Below, piece by piece: positions 39,327-46,791 of a stretch of DNA of 64,000 bases. Each line of letters opens with the position of its first letter. Position 1 is the first letter of the stretch. Origin of the DNA: Oscillatoriaceae cyanobacterium Prado104 (GTDB lineage Bacteria; Cyanobacteriota; Cyanobacteriia; Cyanobacteriales; Microcoleaceae); the NCBI GenBank assembly GCA_025454405.1, contig JALOON010000021.1, positions 21,585 through 85,584 on the forward strand, in the 5' to 3' direction. Under the pieces are notes generated by a model. It had not been told where the DNA came from. It saw nothing but the letters and a program-made list of their open reading frames with translations, and did no database searches. Both the position numbers and the translations under genes were made by a program.

Positions 39327-41185
39327 GGTTTGTTTCCTTTTACTTGCAAACGTTGGCGGGCAATTTGGATGCATTCATCTTGTTTCGGTATGCTGGAATT
39401 GGAATGTTTGAGTGTTTTTTCCCAGTGTTTTAATGCTGCTTGCGGTTGACCTTTGATTTCGAGTACCTTTGCTAGCAGACATTGAGCTTCTGGGCTGTCT
39501 TCGCTGAATGCTATTGCTGTTCTTAAATCTGTTTCAGCTTCATCGTATTGCTTTTGTTCTAAGCGCACCCAGCCTCGATTTTTAAAACAAGATGCTTTGA
39601 CTCCATAGTATTTGGTATTTTCTAAACAAAGAGCGATCGCTTTTAAAGCTTCTTGGTGTTTGTTTTGGAGAATGAAGGTTTTAGATGATTGTGCGTAAGC
39701 CTCGGGAAGTCCGCGCCACACAGCATTTTGCATGGCTTGCAACGCACATTGACTATCATTCAATTTGTTGCACAATTCTGCTAAGTTATAATGAGGTGCT
39801 GCATAATTTGGGTTGAGTAAAGTAGCTAATTTGTAGTAACTTTTAGCAATTAAAGGTTGATTTTCTTTTGCATTTTTTGTTCCCAGTTCGTTGGCAATAG
39901 GGGCTACTTTAGGACCCATTAATATATAACCGATCGCGCTAACAAGTAAGCCAATTGCGAGGCTCAGAATCAAACGAGATAGGGAAACAAACACTGGGTT
40001 TTTGGGTCGATCGCCCGCAGGCTCGATCGCTGTAATTTCTGCAGTATTTGAATGGCGATTTTCCCGGCGTTTCGGTAGCGTAAATTCCTCAAAATTTGGC
40101 TGCTGGCAGAGCATCGGTATGCTGCTAGCGCCCGGAAATTCCTTGTCCCAGCGCTGCAATTCGTCCTTAGCTTTGCGCACTGCTAAAAACAAAGGTTCTT
40201 CTTTAGCTAAATATTTCAACAAAGACTTGACAAAATCTTGAGCGATCGGGTCTGGAATGGGCGCGCGCATCACAATTATTGACGGCAAAGGCAGACCATC
40301 GGCTACTAAATCTACTGCCATTCCCATGCTCGAACAGGAATTAAAAATTAGTAATTGCAAGCCTCGAAAAATTGCTCGCTTGATTCCTTCTCTTAAATAA
40401 TCTAACGTAACGCTATTATTTTGATGGTTGTGATTGATATAAAGCTTGATGTTCGCCCCTCGATCGTCGCTGTCGCTGTGTCCGGCAAAAAAGAAAATTT
40501 GCCAGCCTTTTTCATCAAACAGCCGATCGTGAAATTCTTCTGGTGTCGGCTCTTTTAAAAATTCTAATTCGCAGCGATCGCCCAAGTAGTTTTGAATTTC
40601 TTGCGCGTCTTGTTCGACATCAATTCCCGTGCTGTTACCTGAAACACATAAAATTCTTCCTCGCGAAGCTAAAGGTCTGCCTCCTGGGGTTGCTTGTAGG
40701 GGAACTTTTTTATATTCTCGGCAACTGCCGGTGATTTCTGAATTATAATATTCTTCGCGGAATTGCCACGCATTCCAAGGTAATAGCCACAGGTGAGATT
40801 CGCATTCTAAAAATATTTGAACGCATTCCGATCGAGTAGCAATGTCCGTTCTTAATCCCATCTCTATTTTGCTAAAAAACTCGCCCGCAGCCAGCCAGTT
40901 TTTCATCTCTGCTTGCAAACCTTGATATATAGCCTCAGGATTGTCTTCCGAAATATTTGTGATTCCTGTAGCCTTAACTTTGATCCGAGTACCGCTTCTG
41001 TTATATTGACCGGCAACACAGCTAGCTTGCCACTTGTTTTGCAAATCTGCAATCTGAGGCGCTGGCGGCAAGCTAGCTGAATATTTATTAACTGTTTTTC
41101 CTTGTTGTTTCAACTCCGCAGTTACCAGAGGAAATCCGCTGTTTAAATTCCCAGCACCTAAAGCCAATATGACAGTACAGCTCAT
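39323..41185 (-). CDS. Membrane-anchored CHAT-TPR protein (caspase-like)
   Basis: 620 residues. The CHAT peptidase-like domain spans about 120-370, with His236 in FFFAGHSDSD and Cys284 in LIFNSCSSMG as the probable dyad. A single membrane helix (about 402-423) is followed by TPR repeats (about 435-600). The N-terminal ~110 residues match the domain found in other cyanobacterial CHAT proteins of this operon type. The order CHAT-TM-TPR suggests a cytosolic protease-like head and a periplasmic TPR tail, or the reverse. It lies 31 bp after the DUF1822 gene and overlaps the FecR-like gene, so it is mid-operon. The substrate is unknown. Confidence 0.88.
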   Translation of the reverse strand: MSCTVILALGAGNLNSGFPLVTAELKQQGKTVNKYSASLPPAPQIADLQNKWQASCVAGQYNRSGTRIKVKATGITNISEDNPEAIYQGLQAEMKNWLAAGEFFSKIEMGLRTDIATRSECVQIFLECESHLWLLPWNAWQFREEYYNSEITGSCREYKKVPLQATPGGRPLASRGRILCVSGNSTGIDVEQDAQEIQNYLGDRCELEFLKEPTPEEFHDRLFDEKGWQIFFFAGHSDSDDRGANIKLYINHNHQNNSVTLDYLREGIKRAIFRGLQLLIFNSCSSMGMAVDLVADGLPLPSIIVMRAPIPDPIAQDFVKSLLKYLAKEEPLFLAVRKAKDELQRWDKEFPGASSIPMLCQQPNFEEFTLPKRRENRHSNTAEITAIEPAGDRPKNPVFVSLSRLILSLAIGLLVSAIGYILMGPKVAPIANELGTKNAKENQPLIAKSYYKLATLLNPNYAAPHYNLAELCNKLNDSQCALQAMQNAVWRGLPEAYAQSSKTFILQNKHQEALKAIALCLENTKYYGVKASCFKNRGWVRLEQKQYDEAETDLRTAIAFSEDSPEAQCLLAKVLEIKGQPQAALKHWEKTLKHSNSSIPKQDECIQIARQRLQVKGNKP

Positions 41186-41216
41186 AAATTAGATGCGATT
41201 AAAGTGTATTGGAAAA

Positions 41217-42395
41217 TCATACCACAAAGTTTTCTATTACGCTTAAGTCATCGATGCTTATTTTGATACTAAAGCTCTCATTTGGCTCTACGTAAAAGTC
41301 GTGCAACAAAATGCACAAATCTTGAACTCGGGATTGTGTCTCGTCTAAAGTTTCTCCATAATCGGAGATTAAAGCAAGTTTAAGATTGCGCGGCAAATAA
41401 CGATCGCCCATCGCGGGATGCAGTTGAACGTGAACTCTAAAACTGCCTGAAACGAAGCTATCCTGTAAGGAGTCGCTCTCTCTGGCAATCGCTACCAACA
41501 AAGCAACTCTAGTCCTTCCCAAACGCATTCCCAAGTCAATCAATTTAGCCCGAGTAACATCGGCTTCGGGAAATATTTTGACACTCCTTTGATTTCCCTG
41601 CAAGATATTTTCCGCCTTTAAGGCCGGACTTCGGAATGCAAAATCTGTACGAGTCTCCGGAAAAATTGCTCCTGCTAAATCTTGCGTTGTTTCCTCAAAA
41701 TTCTGTTGGGTGTTTTTCCATAAATTCTTAACCCCATTGCCAAAATTTGACAGTTTCGCATTTACTGTCTCAACTGAATCGGCATCTGGTTCGGGATTAA
41801 ATACCGCTTCAAAAGACTCCCAACCAGCAGTAAATAGGTTTGCCAGCCAGTGACTCAAGTTGATTTTAGATTCAGATAAATGTTCGAGATGAATTAAGAA
41901 ATCATCAAGAGAATGCAGGTCATTCAACACCAATTCACCTGAATTTACAGCAGGCGAAAATCCGAGCAATGTTGCTTCTTTTTCCGTTTCATCAATGGCT
42001 ATGGCGATGTAGCCGATGCGTTCTTCCCTAGCTTCGATCGGCACGGGAAAACTGAGAGGTAGATTGGGCTGCAAATTTTCGTTGCTATTTCCTTGCTGGC
42101 GGACGCACCTAATCGGGCGACATTCAATTTTCCCCAACCCTTTGATATACAAATCTGCTACATCTTCAAACAAGCAAATTGCGGGATTACAACTATCGCA
42201 GTGAGTTAAATCGGTTTCAATATCTAAAATTTTTAAATAATCGCGAACAGCCAACACAGCCAAAGTGTTGAGATAAACTTGTTCTTTTCTGTGGGGGTGG
42301 TGCTGTTCGGCGGCAAATTGCCTTGCTGAATTAATTGCTTTTTGAGTAATTGGCATCGGCAAGGCTTGGTTTTCGATAGTGTTATTTGGGGACAT
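41217..42395 (-). CDS. DUF1822 family protein
   Basis: 392 residues with the DUF1822 N-terminal signature: KEQVYLNTLAVLAVRDYL, then IETDLTHCDSCNP, VADLYIKGLGKIECRPI and an IGYIAIAIDE strand. This family is essentially cyanobacterial and of unknown function, and is repeatedly encoded between a sigma-like factor and a CHAT protein. AAAGGAG lies about seven bases before the ATG. The gene begins 18 bases after the sigma-like gene stop. A role as regulator or adaptor of the CHAT proteins is inference from gene order only. Confidence 0.88.
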   Translation of the reverse strand: MSPNNTIENQALPMPITQKAINSARQFAAEQHHPHRKEQVYLNTLAVLAVRDYLKILDIETDLTHCDSCNPAICLFEDVADLYIKGLGKIECRPIRCVRQQGNSNENLQPNLPLSFPVPIEAREERIGYIAIAIDETEKEATLLGFSPAVNSGELVLNDLHSLDDFLIHLEHLSESKINLSHWLANLFTAGWESFEAVFNPEPDADSVETVNAKLSNFGNGVKNLWKNTQQNFEETTQDLAGAIFPETRTDFAFRSPALKAENILQGNQRSVKIFPEADVTRAKLIDLGMRLGRTRVALLVAIARESDSLQDSFVSGSFRVHVQLHPAMGDRYLPRNLKLALISDYGETLDETQSRVQDLCILLHDFYVEPNESFSIKISIDDLSVIENFVV

Positions 42396-42413
42396 TGTTA
42401 ACTCCTTTGAAGA

Positions 42414-43211
42414 TTAAGATGCACTTCTGTCTCGAAATTCTCGCAATTTAGGGTTGCATTTTTTGCGGTAAAACCCGTACAAGGTATTATATGGGCAGGA
42501 AAATTCTTTTGCGAGGACGGTGAAACTTGGTTCCGATAAATACCTCCTCAATATAACTTGGCAAGTTAAATCTGGCCTCCCTCTAATGAATTCATTTAAT
42601 ACCCCATCGGGATTAGTTTCAATCCAGTTTTCTATTTCGGCAAACAACTGAACTGTCTCGGCAATATCGGTTCGATCGGGCGCGGGGATAGTTTCCAAGA
42701 GTTCGATCGGTTCTCCCTCTTCTAAGATAAGTTGCGAGGGAGCTGTCTTCTCTTGCTCTTTTTGGAATTTTTGCCGAAAGTTTAGCAGCCGCCACTTCAA
42801 ATAACTATTGAACCAAGTCATGACATTGCCGCGAGTTCGATCGTACTGAGTTCCGGTGCGGGATTCCCATAAATTGCTGCAAAAAAATTCCCATTGCTCT
42901 TGCAAAGCATCTTCATAGTAAGGTACTTTTTCCTTCCAGATGAGACCGGAATTTTTCATCTTGATAATGAGTTGGCTCAGCAAACGCTTTCGCTTCCAAA
43001 TATCCGAGCTTTCCTGGTAAATTTGGATGTAAAGCCGATCGAATTCTTGATATAGAAGTTTTCGATCCAGACGGCACGATTTGCGGTCTCCAACAGCAGC
43101 AGATTCAGCGGATAAGTCGTCTTCCTCTTCATAGAGGTCGCACTCGCCAACAGCATCGGTTGCAGCAGATAAGTCGGGTTCCCCTTCGGAGGGTTGGTAC
43201 TGGTCGTTCAT
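42414..43211 (-). CDS. Sigma-70-like (ECF-type) factor heading the CHAT operon
   Basis: 265 residues from ATG at 43211; a TTG-initiated extension to 43277 is possible but less likely. After an acidic N-terminus (about 1-45), the segment EDALQEQWEFFCSNLWE with YDRTRGNVMTWFNSYLKWRL resembles sigma region 2. The C-terminus (CQVILRRYLSEPSFTVLAKEFSCPYNTLYGFYRKKC) resembles a region-4 helix-turn-helix. Such divergent sigma factors occur upstream of DUF1822 and CHAT genes in cyanobacteria. Inferred role: transcribing this operon and perhaps the two CHAT giants, which share a leader sequence. No anti-sigma gene is obvious. Confidence 0.78.
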   Translation of the reverse strand: MNDQYQPSEGEPDLSAATDAVGECDLYEEEDDLSAESAAVGDRKSCRLDRKLLYQEFDRLYIQIYQESSDIWKRKRLLSQLIIKMKNSGLIWKEKVPYYEDALQEQWEFFCSNLWESRTGTQYDRTRGNVMTWFNSYLKWRLLNFRQKFQKEQEKTAPSQLILEEGEPIELLETIPAPDRTDIAETVQLFAEIENWIETNPDGVLNEFIRGRPDLTCQVILRRYLSEPSFTVLAKEFSCPYNTLYGFYRKKCNPKLREFRDRSAS

Positions 43212-43554
43212 AGTAAGTGCGGCCGCAACTTTCTTCCTACACTTACTTATCAGGAAAACTTGGGAAGTTTTTTGCAAAATTCCCCAAATTTTTGCGATCC
43301 GATGCTGAAAATCCTTGCTGTGCGGTCGATTTGGCTGTGTAACAAAATGTTAAGTTTGTCGCTCGTTACTTCATTTACTCGTTTTTACTCGTTACCAGGC
43401 TCTGCCTGGTAACGCAGATCCGCGAGGCTCTGCCTCGCCTGCCAAATATGATGGCGATCGGATTTCTCAGTAAAGTGGCATGAAGAACATCGCTGGCTGA
43501 CTTAATGGAGTGCGATCTAATTGATAAATATTACCATAAATTCGATCGCCCAAA
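43212..43554. other. Intergenic region with two palindromes
   Basis: Two perfect hairpins lie in tandem: GTTACCAGGC-TCT-GCCTGGTAAC (43391-43413) and GCGAGGC-TCT-GCCTCGC (43422-43438). Both have the loop TCT, and the motif GGCTCTGCC is a common cyanobacterial dispersed repeat. The rest is empty and should contain the promoter of the sigma-like operon. Confidence 0.65.
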
Positions 43555-43983
43555 TCAATCCAACTCTGGCGGGTGTTCGCCCAATTTAACCCACATTCCT
43601 CTTGCTCGAACCAATGCTGAACGATTCATTTGTAATGCCGCGATCGTAGCTCGACCGAGCGCTGTTACTCCCCTGATTTCTGTCCCATTCTCACTCCAAG
43701 CAAAATGCTCTGTCCAAGCTTGCTCCTGAGGATGAAACAAGGCAACCGTTTCACCACTTTCCGGATCGATAGCCATTTGACGATCGCTCTTATAGCGATT
43801 GCAAGATGGACAGGCAAAACAAAGATTCTCAAACACCGTCTCCCCACCCATCGAGAGAGGCTGAATGCGATCGAATTCAAACGTCATTGCCGTTAAGAAT
43901 TCTGCTGTCCGGCAATAGGCACAGCACTCACCAAATCGCTCGCGGATTTGTCGTTGCAACTCGATCCGAATATAAACACTCAC
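43555..43983 (-). CDS. HNH endonuclease-like protein with altered HNH histidine
   Basis: 142 residues from a GTG at 43983, which overlaps the stop of the upstream antitoxin-like gene (GTGA). The fold is the C-x2-C...H...N...C-x2-C HNH type: Cys21/Cys24 in CCAYC, the HNH core FEFDRIQPLSMGG, Asn53 in FENL, and Cys58/Cys61 in CPSCNRYKSDR. The position normally holding the general-base histidine (DHI) is Arg39 (GATCGCATT), a one-base change. The protein is therefore either inactive or a binding variant. The zinc ligands are intact. The C-terminus (TALGRATIAALQMNR) matches cyanobacterial HNH relatives. Confidence 0.85.
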   Translation of the reverse strand: MSVYIRIELQRQIRERFGECCAYCRTAEFLTAMTFEFDRIQPLSMGGETVFENLCFACPSCNRYKSDRQMAIDPESGETVALFHPQEQAWTEHFAWSENGTEIRGVTALGRATIAALQMNRSALVRARGMWVKLGEHPPELD

Positions 43984-44324
43984 GCTGCTGTCGTACCCTC
44001 TTCTAAACACTTCAGCGTATATCTGGCGCGAGTTTTGATAATTGTTAACCGATCGGCCAAGGCCAACAAATCATCTAACTCAGCAACCTCATCGGCCGAG
44101 AGCAATAATTCTGCATTTCTCGCCACTAGATCGTCTAAATGAGTTTGTTCTGCTGCTGCTAATTTACAGCTTGCCAGTGCTTTTAAATCATCTACATTCA
44201 AACCCAGCAGGAATTCTTTATCCAACCCTAATGGATTGGCAAGTCGAGAATAAGTTTGCCAGTCCAACAAAACCCCAACTCGTTCGCCTTGTTGATTTGT
44301 TACGTATTGTACTAGCTCGGACAT
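43980..44324 (-). CDS. Antitoxin-like (Phd/RelB-type N-terminus) protein paired with the HNH gene
   Basis: 114 residues from ATG at 44324 (MSELVQYVTNQQGERVGVLL); an upstream extension is unlikely. The N-terminal strand pattern QYVTNQQGERVGVLLDWQTYSRL resembles Phd/RelB-type antitoxins, and the remainder is a helical region with a conserved acidic LDDLLALAD stretch. The stop overlaps the HNH gene start by four bases, indicating an operon. The arrangement suggests a toxin-antitoxin or DNA-binding/nuclease pair, but that is inference from sequence resemblance and overlap. Confidence 0.6.
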   Translation of the reverse strand: MSELVQYVTNQQGERVGVLLDWQTYSRLANPLGLDKEFLLGLNVDDLKALASCKLAAAEQTHLDDLVARNAELLLSADEVAELDDLLALADRLTIIKTRARYTLKCLEEGTTAA

Positions 44325-44432
44325 ATCATGAATGCTCGGAAGACAATTCTTTTTTATTATAGCAATAATTCGACGGAAATCAATCCATTGATTAAATTCG
44401 ATCGCACTTAAAAAAATCAACCAGTAACAGGG

Positions 44433-44510
44433 GCTTGTTTGCGGGGTGGGGGCGGGTTTATTTAACCTATCTGCATCCTTTAAGATTGTTAGCTTTCCCC
44501 GCCCCTACAA
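44433..44510. repeat. Degenerate REPIN-like element
   Basis: The arm GGGGGCGGGTTTATTT at about 44448-44463 pairs loosely with CCCCGCCCCTACAA at about 44496-44509. The central spacer differs from the other elements, so this is a diverged B-type copy. Confidence 0.5.
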
Positions 44511-44546
44511 GCTAATGATTGATGACTAATGACTGATGACTGCTGA

Positions 44547-45401
44547 CTAATAACTAACTTTGCGCTCGGTAACTAAAGTCAAACTCACCCATTCACCCTT
44601 ATCGCTGTAACTGCGAATCATCCGAAATCGCAAGTCAGGTTCCACCAACCAACCGGCCTCAAAAAAAGTCGGCTTTCTCAATTCAACTTTCACCGGACAA
44701 GTGCAAGAACCGCCGTCGGGAAGCAGCAAAACTTGCACGGGCGTTGCACTGTTATTAAAATTGAGAACCGCACCGTCAATAGTAGCGATCGAACTGATAG
44801 TTTTCGGATTGGCATCGCTGCCGAAAGTAAGTTTTTGCACCAGCCGATCGCCCCCGTCTAAATCCAACTCCAGCGAAGTAGAATAAAAGTCGGGATTGCG
44901 CCAATCTGGATACATTGTCACCGCTTCGCCCTGCCATTTTCCCAGCAAATCTTTGACCGTCAAAGGCGGACGTTCCGGTACATTTTTCTCGGGTATTTTT
45001 TCCCGAATTAACGTCAGATTTGACAAATTGCCGCTGGTATTGTAGAGCTGAACGAAGCGCAACCGACGGTAATTGTAGATAAAACCAAACTCAGCACCGC
45101 ACTCAGAATAAGGTGCTAATTGAATTGAACCCTGACAAAAAGCTCCATTTTCAAAAAATAAGATATCTCTGCCCAAAGTCTGATATTCTCTAACCAGTTC
45201 GTTAACTTCCGGTTCGCCGCTACCGCTGGGATTTGGGGAGAAGCGCCGCAGTCTCAACCGCACCGTTTTGTTGTCGTTGAGTCCTGACAGAGAAATTATA
45301 CTGGGAGTATCTTGCACTACCTCTCCCCGCGGCGATAATTGAGTAAATGAACCGTGCCATTCTCCCAAGTTTTTCAGAAAGTTTTCCCACTGCGATGTCA
45401 T
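44547..45401 (-). CDS. DUF3598 family protein
   Basis: 284 residues starting MTSQWENFLKNLGEWHGSFT, the usual opening of the cyanobacterial DUF3598 family. A second half-domain begins at LLGKWQGEAVTMYPDW and ends in RMIRSYSDKGEWVSLTLVTERKV. The duplicated barrel-like layout resembles lipocalin/calycin-fold proteins, and some relatives were linked to chromophore or lipid binding; the function is unproven. GAGG lies six bases before the ATG at 45401. The start region overlaps, head-to-head, the start of the SAM hydrolase gene on the other strand. Confidence 0.85.
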   Translation of the reverse strand: MTSQWENFLKNLGEWHGSFTQLSPRGEVVQDTPSIISLSGLNDNKTVRLRLRRFSPNPSGSGEPEVNELVREYQTLGRDILFFENGAFCQGSIQLAPYSECGAEFGFIYNYRRLRFVQLYNTSGNLSNLTLIREKIPEKNVPERPPLTVKDLLGKWQGEAVTMYPDWRNPDFYSTSLELDLDGGDRLVQKLTFGSDANPKTISSIATIDGAVLNFNNSATPVQVLLLPDGGSCTCPVKVELRKPTFFEAGWLVEPDLRFRMIRSYSDKGEWVSLTLVTERKVSY

Positions 45402-46219
45402 ATTTAACCTCAAGAAATACGCATAAAACTAGAATTATAACGCTGCTGACAGATTTTGGCTTAAGAGATGTTTATGTAGGTGTGATGAAAGGCGCGATCG
45501 CCCGCATTAACCCGGAATTAAAAATCATCGATCTCACTCACGAAATCCCCCCGCAAAATATTGCAGCAGCGCGGTTTTGTTTGATGAATTCCGTGCCTTA
45601 TTTTCCTGCAGAAACGGTACATATTGCTGTAGTCGATCCGGGCGTGGGCAGCAAGAGACGCGGTATCGCACTGCAATGCGGTAATTGCTTTTTTGTCGGG
45701 CCGGATAATGGATTGTTCGGCGGAATTTTGAGCCGGGAAAGGGCGATTGCAGCCGTCGAACTTACTAATTCTAAATACTGGCGATCGGCCCAACCCAGCA
45801 CTACATTTCACGGGCGAGATATCTTTGCTCCTGCAGGCGCTCATTTAGCAAATGGAGTAGCTTTGACAGATTTGGGACAGTCGATCGACCCTAAAAGTTT
45901 AGTGCAGTTGCAGATACCTAATTGTATCGAAACACCGACGGGGATCGCAGGAGCCATTCAATATATCGATCGCTTCGGAAATCTCATTACTAACATCCCC
46001 AACGAACTGCTGGCAGGCAAAACTTGGTCGGTGACAGTTAACAATAATTCTAACATACTTTCTATTGCCAAAGGTCAAACCTACAGCCAAACAAAACCGG
46101 GCGATTTAATTGCGATAATCGGATCTGACGGTTGGCTAGAAATTGCCGTTAACGGCGGCAGCGCTCGATCGGTTTTGCAATTACAAATAGGAGATAAAAT
46201 ACAGATAAATTACAAATAA
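45395..46219 (+). CDS. S-adenosyl-L-methionine hydrolase (DUF62 family)
   Basis: 274 residues from ATG at 45395. Family motifs are present: ITLLTDFGLRDVYVGVMKG, DLTHEIPPQNI, VDPGVGS, GPDNGLF, FHGRDIFAPAGAHLA and a C-terminal RFGNLITNIP. The family hydrolyses SAM to adenosine and methionine (relatives are fluorinases and chlorinases). The choice of start is uncertain: no ribosome-binding site precedes it, relatives usually begin close to ITLLTDFG, and another ATG lies at 45347. Its start codon overlaps that of DUF3598 on the opposite strand by seven bases. Confidence 0.9.
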   Translation: MSYLTSRNTHKTRIITLLTDFGLRDVYVGVMKGAIARINPELKIIDLTHEIPPQNIAAARFCLMNSVPYFPAETVHIAVVDPGVGSKRRGIALQCGNCFFVGPDNGLFGGILSRERAIAAVELTNSKYWRSAQPSTTFHGRDIFAPAGAHLANGVALTDLGQSIDPKSLVQLQIPNCIETPTGIAGAIQYIDRFGNLITNIPNELLAGKTWSVTVNNNSNILSIAKGQTYSQTKPGDLIAIIGSDGWLEIAVNGGSARSVLQLQIGDKIQINYK

Positions 46220-46243
46220 ATTATGCTACCCGCGATCGATAAG

Positions 46244-46294
46244 GTTCGTAGTGAGGACTTTAGTCCGCCGTTCGTAGTGAGGACTTTAGTCCGC
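46244..46294. repeat. 25-bp direct repeat with palindromic core
   Basis: GTTCGTAGTGAGGACTTTAG plus TCCGC occurs at 46244-46268 and again at 46270-46294. Each copy contains the palindrome GGACTTTAGTCC, a repeat word frequent in cyanobacterial intergenic DNA. Confidence 0.75.
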
Positions 46295-46330
46295 ATCATC
46301 AATTAGAGGAGAGTTTTTCGGAGTTATTGG

Positions 46331-46571
46331 TGGGGTGGGGGCGGGTTTATCAAGATTATTTGCGGGCGACGAAATCGATCGCGAACCCGCCCCTACAGAG
46401 ACTGTTTATTATGATAATCAATTCACTAACAATCAATACATAACATTCTAATCTTGTAGGGGCGGGTTCGCCGAAATATTTGACACTCCGCGACAAATTA
46501 TATAAACCCGCCCCCACCCAATGAATCACCCCGAAATATCTGACACTCCGCGACAAATTATATAAACCCGC
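46331..46571. repeat. REPIN-like elements B and A plus a partial A copy
   Basis: A B element lies at about 46331-46397 and an A element at about 46455-46520. A partial A copy (CCGAAATATCTGACACTCCG to AAACCCGCC) spans about 46530-46571 and repeats 46471-46512 almost exactly. The partial copy overlaps the 3' end of the DUF433 gene and supplies its last codons. Confidence 0.75.
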
Positions 46572-46776
46572 CACCTTCAGCACCATAAGCAATACAAGCT
46601 AAAATGTCTTCTCGTTCAATTCCCGGATATTCCTCCAGCAATTCCTCAACTGTCATGCCGCTAGCGAGGAAGTCAAGAATCAAAGAAACCCAGATGCGAT
46701 GGCCGCGAATACAAGGTTTGCCAAAACAGATGTTTGAGTCGATCGAAATGCGAGACAGTAAATTGTTTTGAGTCAT
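46558..46776 (-). CDS. DUF433 antitoxin, C-terminus replaced by repeat DNA
   Basis: 72 residues. MTQNNLLSRISIDSNICFG, GKPCIRGHRIWVSLILDFLA and EEYPGIEREDILACIAYGAE are the complete DUF433 core, a MerR/HTH-like domain usually acting as antitoxin to a DUF5615 PIN-type toxin. The normal tail after AYGAE is absent; the last four codons (GGFI and stop) fall in the REPIN-like element. No DUF5615 gene follows, so this is an orphan, probably truncated antitoxin. It may still bind DNA. Confidence 0.75.
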   Translation of the reverse strand: MTQNNLLSRISIDSNICFGKPCIRGHRIWVSLILDFLASGMTVEELLEEYPGIEREDILACIAYGAEGGGFI

Positions 46777-46791
46777 ATCTTTAATTAAATT

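Noticed and set aside
46356..46592. 78-codon minus-strand frame (AGLYNLSRSVRYFG repeated)
   Set aside because: It is translated from the A/B palindromic elements and their partial duplicate, not from a gene.
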